Of a stretch of DNA of 6,110 nucleotides, positions 1 to 6,110 are shown piece by piece (the stretch's first letter is position 1; the number at the start of each line of letters is the position of its first letter). Made by a program: the position numbers and the translations under genes. The notes beneath the pieces were generated by a model. It was not told the DNA's origin. It saw nothing but the letters and a program-made list of their open reading frames with translations, and ran no database searches. Source of the stretch: Alphaproteobacteria bacterium (GTDB lineage Bacteria > Pseudomonadota > Alphaproteobacteria > BOG-932 > Roseiterribacteraceae); NCBI GenBank assembly GCA_903970575.1, contig CAJCJC010000088.1, forward strand, positions 1-6,110. Reading direction: 5' to 3'.

Positions 1-2
1 GC

Positions 3-125
3 GGCAGCGGCGTGACCCGCGACGTGCCGCCCGGCGCGACGGTCGCCGGCTATCCCGCCATTCCGGTGCGCGACTGGCATCGCCAAGCGGCCGGGCTTAG
101 CCGGATGTTCTCGCGCGATAAATGA
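3..125 (+). CDS. lpxD: UDP-3-O-acylglucosamine N-acyltransferase LpxD, C-terminal fragment
   Basis: Only the last 40 codons are present; the gene enters from the left edge and ends at TGA 123-125. The readable peptide has a GSGV turn, then DVPPGATVAGYPAIPVRDW, then a polar helix with WHRQ ending in FSRDK. This is how the left-handed beta-helix of hexapeptide acyltransferases closes (the G-x-PA turn), followed by the short C-terminal helix of LpxD. In the family, LpxD adds a 3-hydroxyacyl chain to the glucosamine nitrogen of UDP-3-O-acylglucosamine, the third step of lipid A synthesis, in the cytoplasm. The catalytic His and the N-terminal uridine-binding domain would lie outside the window and cannot be checked. 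No fabZ or lpxA follows, unlike the common lpxD-fabZ-lpxA order; the next gene converges on it. Another hexapeptide acyltransferase, such as a sugar O-acetyltransferase, is possible but fits the WHRQ tail less well. Confidence 0.72.
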   Translation, partial: GSGVTRDVPPGATVAGYPAIPVRDWHRQAAGLSRMFSRDK

Positions 126-132
126 CGAGGCT

Positions 133-867
133 TTACAGCCCCGTGTACGGGGGCTGCGCGCCGTTATCCGTCCACCCGCCAAACCGGAACGCGCTGGTGA
201 TCATCACGTCGATCTTGTCGAAATCGATGAAGCGCGCGCAACTGGCCATCATGCGGTCGAGGCGCTCCTGGAACTTCACCGGATCGCCCGCGGCGTCGTA
301 GAAGATTTTTGGGTCGATCATGGCATCCAGTGGAAAGCATTCCTCCACGATCGACGCGAAAGCGGGGGCGCCCGGCGTCAATAGCCGGTTCACGATATTT
401 TGGCAGTAATAGAAGTTCGACTGGGTCTCCACCCCCACCTTGGTGTGCGACCCGAGCCATATATCCAGATAGGCCTCGATCGTCAGCCGCGCCGGCTTTT
501 GGATGAGCGCGATCTGGGAAAAGCCGCGCGTGCGCGCGCCGTCCGGCGCGGCGTCCGAGATCGGCAGCACCGTCGACTCCGTGACCGCATAGCCCGCGAT
601 GCGGGGCGCGACCTCTTCAAGCGCCTGTTCGAAGGGGCGCCGCAGATGGGCGGAATTGAGCCAGAGCGACGCCAGTGCGGTCGGTCCGGGCCGCAGATTT
701 TCCTGACGCAAGGCCGCGCCGCGCGCCACGGAATCGTCGACCACGTTAAATTGAAGGCGATCGGCCCCAAGCGCGACGAGCTTAACCCGAACCGGCCCGA
801 GCAGGCGTTCGTTGAAGAGGTTGATGTCTTCCGCGCCCTTCCATATGGCGTAAATCAATTTTTCCAC
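133..867 (-). CDS. EthD-domain protein (dimeric alpha/beta-barrel fold), function unknown
   Basis: A complete 244-residue protein on the minus strand, GTG start at 867-865 and TAA stop at 135-133. The N-terminal half (about residues 1-95) has the strand-helix-strand pattern of a ferredoxin-like domain (KLIYAIWK, then a helix, then LGADRLQFNVVDD). The second half (about 115-225) carries the EthD-type signature YLDIWLGSHTKVGVETQ at 133-149, with W137 and H141, and ends in ARFIDFDKIDVMITS. The length, about twice a single EthD domain, suggests two fused ferredoxin-like halves. EthD was first described in ethyl tert-butyl ether degradation, but most members have no known reaction, so no substrate can be given. 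There is no signal peptide or membrane segment, so it is probably cytoplasmic. The GTG start is preferred because it has a G-rich Shine-Dalgarno 7 nt upstream; the nearby ATG at 872-870 is in another frame and stops after five codons. It is divergent from the efflux operon and convergent with lpxD. Confidence 0.85.
   Translation of the reverse strand: MEKLIYAIWKGAEDINLFNERLLGPVRVKLVALGADRLQFNVVDDSVARGAALRQENLRPGPTALASLWLNSAHLRRPFEQALEEVAPRIAGYAVTESTVLPISDAAPDGARTRGFSQIALIQKPARLTIEAYLDIWLGSHTKVGVETQSNFYYCQNIVNRLLTPGAPAFASIVEECFPLDAMIDPKIFYDAAGDPVKFQERLDRMMASCARFIDFDKIDVMITSAFRFGGWTDNGAQPPYTGL
136..156. terminator. GC-rich stem-loop at the convergent lpxD / EthD gene ends (weak terminator candidate)
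   Basis: CAGCCCC at 136-142 pairs perfectly with GGGGCTG at 150-156, leaving a 7-nt loop. It covers the last codons of the EthD gene (up to just before its stop) and begins 11 nt after the lpxD stop, so it could serve both transcripts. Neither strand has a T-run after the stem, so it is not a classical intrinsic terminator. It may be a 3' stabilising hairpin, or simply coding sequence that happens to pair. Confidence 0.3.
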
Positions 868-874
868 GACATTT

Positions 875-880
875 CCCCCC
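875..880 (-). promoter_or_regulatory. Shine-Dalgarno that supports the GTG start of the EthD gene
   Basis: Read on the minus strand, a run of six G residues (AAGGGGGGAAAT) lies 7 nt before the GTG at 867-865. It is G-rich rather than a canonical AGGAGG, but the distance fits, and it supports GTG as the initiator. Confidence 0.45.
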
Positions 881-887
881 TTTTTGA

Positions 888-914
888 CGCGTCGCTTTTA
901 GCCGCCGCGACGCG
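888..914. repeat. Perfect 8-bp inverted repeat in the divergent region (operator or leader hairpin candidate)
   Basis: CGCGTCGC at 888-895 is the exact reverse complement of GCGACGCG at 907-914, with an 11-nt AT-containing spacer. The left arm also overlaps a small palindrome, GACGCGTC (886-893). It lies 21 bp upstream of the EthD GTG start. It could be a dimeric regulator site or, if transcribed, a hairpin in the EthD 5' leader close to its Shine-Dalgarno at 880-875. No binding protein can be named. Confidence 0.4.
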
Positions 915-1123
915 CCGGATAACAATGCCTTTGCGCGTTTAACTAGCCAAATACATTTCACTTTTGACACTATCACGAACGCAGGAAGAAATTGCGGAGT
1001 GCGTAATCGTTCCGCGCGTAAAGACGGTAGTATGATTTGACGCGCAGTGCCGCGTAGCGCCCCGCCGCGCATCCTGATATGTGATCCCGTGTCAGGCGAA
1101 CGCATAAACGAGATTTTTGACGA

Positions 1124-2413
1124 ATGGCTATCAACACGACGAAATCCGAGCAGCCGATCCTTCGGCGTTCCACCGGCTTTCGACCCATGACCAGGATCCG
1201 GAACAACTGGAAGCTGATCCTGGGCGTCCTCGTGGTTCTTGTCGTGATTGTCGTGCTCGTACGCCGACCGGCGCATGAACAGCCGGCCGGCGGACGCCCG
1301 GGGGCCGGCGCGCCAATGGCGGTGAACGTGGCCAAGGTCGACAAGGGCGATGTGCAGGTCGTTCTGAATGCGCTGGGTACGGTGACCCCGTTACAGACAG
1401 TGACGGTCCTGACCCAGATCAGCGGCATTCTCCAGCAGATCGGTTTCCAGGAAGGCCAGATGGTCAAGGCCGGCGATTTCCTGGCGCAGGTCGATCCCCG
1501 TCCCTATCAGGCGGCTCTCGAACAAGCGCGCGGCACGCTCGCAAAGGATCAGGCGCTGCTGAAGGACGCGCAGCTCGACGAGGAGCGGTATCGCAAGCTG
1601 GTGGCCGAGGATTCGATCGCCAGCCAGCAATACGACACGCAGGCCGCCCTGGTGCGGCAATATCAGGGGCAGGTGATCGCCGACCAGGCTGCGGTCGACA
1701 GCGCGACCATCAACCTCAATTATTGCCATATCGTCTCGCCCGTGACCGGGCGCGTCGGGCTGAGGCAGGTGGATCAGGGCAATTACATCACGCCCAGCAG
1801 CACGACCAACGGCATCGTCGTGATCACGCAGCTTCAGCCGATTTCGGTGATCTTCACGCTTCCGGAGGATAGCGTCATTCAGGTGACGCAGCCGATCCAT
1901 GACGGACAGAAGCTGGTGGCGACCGCTTATGACCGGAGCAACACCACAAAGCTCGCGACCGGCGAACTCAGCACTTACGATAACCAGATCGACACCACGA
2001 CCGGCATGTTCAAACTGCGCGCACAGTTCGACAACCCCGATATGCGGCTGTTTCCCAACCAGTTCGTGAATATTCAGTTGCTGGTCAACACGTTGCATGA
2101 CCAGACCATCGTGCCCTCGGCGGCGATTCAGCGGGGCGCGCCGGGGACGTTCGTTTATGTCGTCAATCCCGACAGCACGGTCTCGGTGAAGCCGGTCAAG
2201 CTGGGCGTGACGCAGGGCGAACGTCAGGCGATACTTTCCGGAATCGAGCCGGGCGAGACGGTTGTGACCGATGGCGTCGATCGTTTGCGCGACGGCGCCA
2301 AGGTCATCTTGCCAGGCGCGCAACCGGCCCCCGCCGGGGGCCCACCGAATGGCGCCCGGCGCCGGCGAGACGGCGCGGCGGGCGGCCAACCTCCGGCCGG
2401 AGGGTCCCAGTGA
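1124..2413 (+). CDS. mdtA: RND efflux periplasmic adaptor subunit, MdtA-like
   Basis: A 429-residue membrane fusion protein. In its family it links inner-membrane RND transporters to an outer-membrane channel across the periplasm. Residues 1-30 are basic and polar, 31-46 form one hydrophobic helix (LILGVLVVLVVIVVLV), and there is no lipobox Cys, so it is probably anchored by an uncleaved helix. The lipoyl/barrel-sandwich halves are at about 90-127 (ISGILQQIGFQEGQMVKAGD) and 200-232 (SPVTGRVGLRQVDQGNYI), and flank an alpha-helical hairpin at about 128-198. A beta-barrel follows at about 236-320 and a membrane-proximal domain at about 325-397. VGLRQVDQGN closely resembles E. coli MdtA. The tail (398-429) is rich in Pro, Gly and Ala with four Arg in a row at 412-415, and is probably disordered. 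An internal Met22 is a poorer start because it lacks a Shine-Dalgarno. It is first in an operon with two RND subunits, as expected for mdtABC. The exported substrates cannot be inferred. Confidence 0.9.
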   Translation: MAINTTKSEQPILRRSTGFRPMTRIRNNWKLILGVLVVLVVIVVLVRRPAHEQPAGGRPGAGAPMAVNVAKVDKGDVQVVLNALGTVTPLQTVTVLTQISGILQQIGFQEGQMVKAGDFLAQVDPRPYQAALEQARGTLAKDQALLKDAQLDEERYRKLVAEDSIASQQYDTQAALVRQYQGQVIADQAAVDSATINLNYCHIVSPVTGRVGLRQVDQGNYITPSSTTNGIVVITQLQPISVIFTLPEDSVIQVTQPIHDGQKLVATAYDRSNTTKLATGELSTYDNQIDTTTGMFKLRAQFDNPDMRLFPNQFVNIQLLVNTLHDQTIVPSAAIQRGAPGTFVYVVNPDSTVSVKPVKLGVTQGERQAILSGIEPGETVVTDGVDRLRDGAKVILPGAQPAPAGGPPNGARRRRDGAAGGQPPAGGSQ

Positions 2414-2527
2414 CACGGTGGAGCGGCACGTAATGGCGGCTCCGCGCGGACGCGGCCGCAAGGCGACGATTTCGATTCCGTCTTCAACGATTCCCTGTCT
2501 TATTCCTAGGCGCACCAGTCGCATCCG
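2414..2527 (+). other. 114-nt spacer between mdtA and mdtB
   Basis: A long gap for this kind of operon, in which adaptor and pump genes are usually adjacent or overlapping. It contains GGAG (2420-2423), the start and nearly all of a small ORF (2433-2531), a 10-bp palindrome TCCGCGCGGA (2441-2450) and GCGGCCGC (2452-2459). GGAGC 2420-2424 could pair with GCTCC 2439-2443, which would mask the GGAG. Its right half is poorer in G/C than its surroundings. No Shine-Dalgarno is visible just before the mdtB ATG. There is no T-tract, so no intrinsic terminator. Confidence 0.5.
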
Positions 2528-2531
2528 ATGA
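2433..2531 (+). CDS. Possible 32-residue leader ORF overlapping the mdtB start
   Basis: ATG at 2433-2435 follows GGTGGAG (2417-2423), with 9 nt between GGAG and the ATG. The frame is open for 32 codons and stops at TGA 2529-2531, which overlaps the mdtB ATG as ATGA. The peptide starts [10 protein letters not shown], is rich in Arg, Ser, Ile and Pro, and resembles no family I recognise. Its codons include AGG, TGT and AGT, unlike the neighbouring genes, which argues against long selection as a protein. If translated, its role would more likely be to bring ribosomes to mdtB, which lacks its own Shine-Dalgarno. The same frame is open further upstream inside mdtA (ATG at 2271), so it may instead be a chance opening or the remains of a longer MdtA tail. 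Confidence 0.25.
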   Translation: MAAPRGRGRKATISIPSSTIPCLIPRRTSRIR

Positions 2532-5500
2532 ATCCTTCACGAATTTTCATTCTGCGGCCGGTCGCGACGACTCTGTTAATGATCGCGATCATGCTGGCGG
2601 GCCTGATGGCTTTTCAGACCCTTCCCCTGTCCGCGCTGCCGGAAGTGGCGTATCCGACGATCCAGGTTCAGACGTTCTATCCGGGCGCGAGCCCGGAGGT
2701 CATGACGTCGTCGGTAACGGCGCCGCTCGAGCGGCAATTCGGTCAGATGCCGAGCCTCAACCAGATGTCGTCGTCCAGTTCGGCCGGCGCCTCGATCCTC
2801 ACGCTGCAATTTGGGCTCGACCTAACGCTGGATATCGCCGAGCAGGAGGTTCAGGCGGCGATCAACGCAGCCGGCAATCTGTTGCCGTCGGATCTGCCTG
2901 CGCCGCCGATCTACGCCAAGATCAATCCGGCGGACGCTCCCGTGCTGACGCTTGGCATCACATCGAAGGTTTTGCCGCTGACCAAGGTCGAGGATCTGGC
3001 GGATACCCGAATCGCCCAGAAGATTTCTCAGCTTGCGGGCGTGGGCGTCGTCAGCATCAGCGGCGGTCAGCGCCCGGCCGTCCGCGTTCGGGCGAACCCA
3101 CAGGCGCTCGCGGCTTATGGCCTCAACATCGACGATTTGCGGACGACCATCAGCAACGCCAACCAGAACACGCCAAAGGGCAGCTTCGACGGGCCGACCC
3201 GCGCCTACACCATCAATTCCAACGATCAGCTGCGTAGCGCCGACGAATATAAGAATATCATCGTCGCGTATAAGAACGGCGCGCCGGTCCGACTGATAGA
3301 TGTCGCGCAACTGGTCGACAGCGCCGAAAACACGAAGCTTGGCGCCTGGATGAATTCAACCCCCGCGCTGATCCTGAACGTCCAGCGTCAACCAGGCGCG
3401 AACGTGATCAGCGTTGTCGATTCCATCAAGCGGATGCTGCCGGAAATCCGGGGCTCGCTGCCGGCCGGGGTTGACGTGGAGGTGCTGACCGATCGCACCA
3501 ACACCATCCGCGCCTCGGTCAGCGACGTCGAGTTCGAGCTGATGCTCGCGGTCGCGCTCGTGGTGCTCGTGATCTTCGTCTTCTTGCGCAACATACCGGC
3601 GACAATCATCCCCAGTCTTTCGGTGCCGCTATCGCTGGTGGGCACGTTCGCGGTCATGTATCTGCTCGGGTTCAGCCTCAACAATCTTTCGCTGATGGCG
3701 CTCACCATCGCCACGGGGTTCGTTGTCGACGACGCCATCGTCATGATCGAGAACATCTCCCGCTATATCGAGGAGGGAGAAAAGCCGCTTGACGCCGCGC
3801 TCAAGGGTTCCGGCCAGATTGGCTTCACCATCATATCGCTCACGGTTTCGCTGATCGCGGTTCTGATTCCGTTGTTATTCATGGGCGACGTGGTCGGACG
3901 GCTGTTTCGCGAATTCGCCATCACGCTCGCGGTCACCATTCTGATTTCGGCCGTCGTATCCCTTACCCTCGTGCCGATGCTCTGCGCGAAGTTGCTGAAG
4001 CATCGTCCGAAATCCGAGGAATCGGCTTTGAGCCGGCGCACCGATCGCTGGTTCGATTCGATCATCGCCGAATATGGCAGGATGCTGAACTGGGTTCTCG
4101 ACCGCCAATCCCTGACCTTGATCGTGGCGACGGGCACCGTCGTTCTGACCGCGCTTCTCTATATCGTCATTCCAAAGGGATTTTTTCCGGTCCAGGATAC
4201 GGGCCTTATCCAGGGCATTACCGAGGCCAGCGAATCCATTTCCTACGCCGAGATGGCCAATCGGCAACAAGCGATGGCGGCGGCGATCCTGAAGGATCCG
4301 GACGTCGAAAGCCTGTCATCCTTCATCGGCGTCGACGGCAGCAACGTCACGCTGAACAGCGGCCGTTTCCTGATCAATCTGACGCCCATGGAGCAGCGGG
4401 GCGAGACCGCGTCCGACGTCATTCGCCGGTTGCAGGGGGAAACCGCCTCCGTGTCCGGCATCTCGCTGTATATGCAGCCGGTGCAGGATTTGACGCTGGC
4501 GGACACGATCTCCCGCACGCAGTATCAATTCATTCTCGAGGACGCCGACCCGGACGAACTCGCGAAATGGAGCTCCAAACTGGTCGACCGGCTGCGGCAG
4601 GAGCCTGATCTCGAGGATGTGGCGAGCGACCAGCAGAATCAGGGCATCGCGGCTTATATCAACGTCGATCGGGACAGCGCGGGCCGGTTTGGAATAACCG
4701 TGGGGACCGTCGACAACGCGCTCTACGACGCGTTCGGCCAGCGCCAGATTACGACGATCTTCACGCAGTCGAACCAGTACAGGGTCATTCTTGAGGCCGA
4801 TCCGGCGCTCCAGAATTCGATTCAGTCGCTTTCGTCGATTTATCTGCCGTCGTCATCCGGCGGCCAGGTGCCGCTGACGGCGATCGCCAAGGTGACGGAG
4901 GAGGCTTCGCCTCTGCTGATCAATCATCTGGGTCAATTTCCGGCGACCAATGTTTCGTTCAACCTCGCCGCCGGCGCGTCGCTCGGCGCCGCGGTCGATT
5001 CTATCCAGAAAGCGGAGAAAGAGATCGGGATGCCCTCCTCGATCCAGACCAGTTTTCAGGGCGCCGCGCTCGCGTTTCAGAAGAATCTCTCGAATGAGCT
5101 TTTGCTGATTCTGGCCGCCATCGTGACGATGTATATCGTACTAGGCGTTCTCTATGAGAGCTTCATCCATCCCGTCACCATTCTCTCGACATTGCCCTCG
5201 GCCGGCGTGGGCGCCCTTCTGGCGCTGATTTTGGTCGGCGACGATCTGACCATCATCGCGATCATCGGGATCATCCTGCTGATCGGCATTGTGAAGAAGA
5301 ACGCGATTCTGATGATCGACTTCGCGATCGAGGCCGAGCGCAACGAGGGCAAGACTCCGCGCGAGGCGATCTTCCAGGCCTGCTTGCTGCGCTTTCGTCC
5401 GATCCTGATGACGACCGTCGCCGCCCTGTTCGGCGCGCTGCCGCTGATGATCGGAACGGGCACGGGTTCCGAACTGCGCCATCCGCTCGGCGTCAGCATC

Positions 5501-5635
5501 GTCGGCGGCCTGATCGTCAGCCAGGCGCTGACGCTTTTCACGACGCCGGTGATCTATCTCGCCTTCGACCGTCTGGCGGTTCGGTTCGGACAGCGGCGTG
5601 GGCGTCTGATAGACGGCGAGGAAGCAGTGACATGA
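2528..5635 (+). CDS. mdtB: RND multidrug efflux transporter subunit, MdtB-like
   Basis: A complete 1035-residue HAE1-type RND proton antiporter; E. coli MdtB is of similar length. The N-terminus ([32 protein letters not shown]) and [12 protein letters not shown] read very close to MdtB. The layout is typical: TM1 at about 10-30, first periplasmic porter loop 33-335, TM2-6 about 338-488, TM7 about 530-548, second loop 550-852, TM8-12 about 855-1012. The proton-relay residues are all present: D401 and D402 in TM4 ([13 protein letters not shown]), K924 in TM10 ([11 protein letters not shown]), R955 and T962 in TM11 (RFRPILMTT), matching AcrB D407, D408, K940, R971 and T978. ATG 2528 is the only sensible start, since an in-frame TAG lies at 2507-2509 with no start codon between. 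It has no clear Shine-Dalgarno, and its stop overlaps the mdtC start. In E. coli MdtB works with MdtC in a B2C heterotrimer of the inner membrane; the same is inferred here. Confidence 0.93.
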   Translation: MNPSRIFILRPVATTLLMIAIMLAGLMAFQTLPLSALPEVAYPTIQVQTFYPGASPEVMTSSVTAPLERQFGQMPSLNQMSSSSSAGASILTLQFGLDLTLDIAEQEVQAAINAAGNLLPSDLPAPPIYAKINPADAPVLTLGITSKVLPLTKVEDLADTRIAQKISQLAGVGVVSISGGQRPAVRVRANPQALAAYGLNIDDLRTTISNANQNTPKGSFDGPTRAYTINSNDQLRSADEYKNIIVAYKNGAPVRLIDVAQLVDSAENTKLGAWMNSTPALILNVQRQPGANVISVVDSIKRMLPEIRGSLPAGVDVEVLTDRTNTIRASVSDVEFELMLAVALVVLVIFVFLRNIPATIIPSLSVPLSLVGTFAVMYLLGFSLNNLSLMALTIATGFVVDDAIVMIENISRYIEEGEKPLDAALKGSGQIGFTIISLTVSLIAVLIPLLFMGDVVGRLFREFAITLAVTILISAVVSLTLVPMLCAKLLKHRPKSEESALSRRTDRWFDSIIAEYGRMLNWVLDRQSLTLIVATGTVVLTALLYIVIPKGFFPVQDTGLIQGITEASESISYAEMANRQQAMAAAILKDPDVESLSSFIGVDGSNVTLNSGRFLINLTPMEQRGETASDVIRRLQGETASVSGISLYMQPVQDLTLADTISRTQYQFILEDADPDELAKWSSKLVDRLRQEPDLEDVASDQQNQGIAAYINVDRDSAGRFGITVGTVDNALYDAFGQRQITTIFTQSNQYRVILEADPALQNSIQSLSSIYLPSSSGGQVPLTAIAKVTEEASPLLINHLGQFPATNVSFNLAAGASLGAAVDSIQKAEKEIGMPSSIQTSFQGAALAFQKNLSNELLLILAAIVTMYIVLGVLYESFIHPVTILSTLPSAGVGALLALILVGDDLTIIAIIGIILLIGIVKKNAILMIDFAIEAERNEGKTPREAIFQACLLRFRPILMTTVAALFGALPLMIGTGTGSELRHPLGVSIVGGLIVSQALTLFTTPVIYLAFDRLAVRFGQRRGRLIDGEEAVT
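5618..5622 (+). promoter_or_regulatory. Shine-Dalgarno for mdtC inside the 3' end of mdtB
   Basis: GAGGA, continuing as GAGGAAG, lies 9 nt before the ATG at 5632. With the ATGA stop/start overlap it supports this start and suggests that mdtC is translated both by coupling and by direct initiation. This contrasts with mdtB, which has no such site. Confidence 0.6.
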
Positions 5636-6110
5636 ACCTGTCGGCGCCTTTTATCGCCCGGCCGGTCGCAACCACGCTGTTAACCCTCGGCGTCGCGCTG
5701 GCTGGCGTTCTCGCTTTCCGTCTATTGCCCGTGGCGCCTCTGCCGCAGATCGACTTTCCGGCGATCGCCGTCAACGCGAATATGCCGGGCGCAAGCCCGG
5801 AGGTGATGGCGAGCAGCGTGGCGACGCCGCTGGAACGCCATCTCGGCGCCATCGCAGACGTCACCGAGATGACATCCAGCAGTTCCCAGGGCCGCACGAA
5901 TATTCAGCTTCTTTTCGGCCTGAACCGCGATATCAATGGCGCCGCGCGCGACGTGGAGGCGGCGATCGTCGCCTCCCGCGCGGACCTGCCGAGCAGCCTG
6001 CGCAGCAATCCGACCTATTTCAAATTCAACGCGGCCCAGTTCCCGGTCATCATTCTGGCCTTGACCTCGAACACGCTGAGCCAGGGGCAGATCTATGACG
6101 CCGCGGCGAC
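5632..6110 (+). CDS. mdtC: RND multidrug efflux transporter subunit, MdtC-like, N-terminal part
   Basis: Partial: 159 codons plus two bases before the window ends. ATG 5632 overlaps the mdtB stop (ATGA). The N-terminus ([19 protein letters not shown]) is TM1, followed by [44 protein letters not shown] and [13 protein letters not shown], which are hallmarks of MdtC rather than MdtB (PVAPLPQ against [17 protein letters not shown] against LDIAEQEV). It would be the second RND subunit, forming a heterotrimer with MdtB in the inner membrane. In E. coli MdtBC, the C subunit is thought to handle most drug binding and B the proton flow. One difference: where many RND proteins, including the MdtB here (N133-P139), read NPADAP, this one reads NAAQFP at residues 133-138. 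The proton-relay residues lie beyond the window. Confidence 0.9.
   Translation, partial: MNLSAPFIARPVATTLLTLGVALAGVLAFRLLPVAPLPQIDFPAIAVNANMPGASPEVMASSVATPLERHLGAIADVTEMTSSSSQGRTNIQLLFGLNRDINGAARDVEAAIVASRADLPSSLRSNPTYFKFNAAQFPVIILALTSNTLSQGQIYDAAA

Larger units (their letters stand above)
868..1123. promoter_or_regulatory. Divergent intergenic region between the EthD gene and the mdtABC-like operon
   Basis: These 256 bp must hold the promoters of both divergent units unless transcription enters from farther away. Towards mdtA, an exact TTGACA hexamer lies at 964-969, with only a weak -10 match (GAAATT, 988-993, 18-bp spacing). A better -10-like hexamer, TATGAT at 1031-1036, has no convincing -35. 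On the minus strand only poor -35/-10 pairs are visible. The nonamer TTTGACGCG occurs twice, at 883-891 and 1036-1044. No convincing short ORF or RNA gene is visible. The mdtA start has only a weak Shine-Dalgarno-like GAG about 11 nt upstream (1110-1112). The promoter assignments are guesses from hexamer matching. Confidence 0.4.

Noticed and set aside
400..942. A 180-codon open frame on the plus strand across the EthD gene and into the intergenic region
   Set aside because: It is antisense to a recognisable EthD protein, is full of Arg and low-complexity stretches, and has no family signature.
964..993. TTGACA with GAAATT as a confident sigma-70 promoter for mdtA
   Set aside because: The -35 is exact but the -10 matches at only three of six positions, so I mention it in the intergenic entry and do not call a promoter.
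782..1467. Two overlapping 164-codon minus-strand frames across the EthD start, intergenic region and mdtA 5' end
   Set aside because: They run opposite mdtA or through the intergenic region in the wrong frame, with compositions typical of shadow frames. Accepting either would leave no room for the divergent promoters.
2452..2459. GCGGCCGC palindrome as a sign of vector or cloning joint
   Set aside because: An 8-bp GC palindrome is easily found by chance in GC-rich DNA, and nothing vector-like flanks it.
2401..2460. Intrinsic terminator between mdtA and mdtB
   Set aside because: Short GC-rich palindromes are present, but there is no strong long stem and no T-run, and the operon clearly continues.
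1391..2524. A 377-codon open frame antisense to mdtA
   Set aside because: It lies opposite a clear, full-length adaptor gene. Its translation is rich in Arg, Asp, His and Leu with no domain I recognise, as expected for the reverse strand of a GC-rich gene.
2822..3310. A 162-codon minus-strand frame inside mdtB
   Set aside because: It is antisense to conserved RND porter-domain codons and matches no family.

Overview
The window looks like a chromosomal stretch of a GC-rich Gram-negative bacterium, most likely an alphaproteobacterium. The evidence is the strong G/C bias at third codon positions, the style of the LpxD C-terminus, and an EthD-family protein of a type I associate with alphaproteobacteria. 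No species can be named from the sequence.

Layout: (1) Positions 3-125 (+) are the last 40 codons of an acyltransferase that I read as LpxD (lipid A biosynthesis). (2) Positions 133-867 (-) encode a complete 244-residue EthD-domain protein of unknown function. It converges on lpxD with only 7 bp between the two stop codons. (3) Positions 868-1123 are a divergent intergenic region with a perfect 8-bp inverted repeat and an exact TTGACA hexamer. (4) From 1124 to the window end (+) runs an mdtABC-type RND efflux operon: a periplasmic adaptor (mdtA-like, 1124-2413), a complete RND transporter subunit (mdtB-like, 2528-5635) and the first 159 codons of a second RND subunit (mdtC-like, 5632-6110, cut by the window end).

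How the genes work together: in the E. coli MdtABC system the two different RND proteins form a heterotrimer in the inner membrane, the adaptor spans the periplasm, and an outer-membrane channel (TolC) completes the export path. No outer-membrane channel or two-component regulator lies in the window; either may lie downstream of mdtC or elsewhere. mdtB and mdtC overlap by an ATGA. The mdtA-mdtB junction is different: it has a 114-nt spacer, no visible Shine-Dalgarno in front of mdtB, and a possible 32-codon ORF that does have one and whose stop overlaps the mdtB start.

I saw no tRNA, rRNA, CRISPR array, insertion sequence or phage feature. The content is mainly a known type of system. The unusual points are local: the mdtA-mdtB junction, the inverted repeat in the divergent region, and a changed motif in the MdtC porter domain. 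I did not find an undescribed system here.
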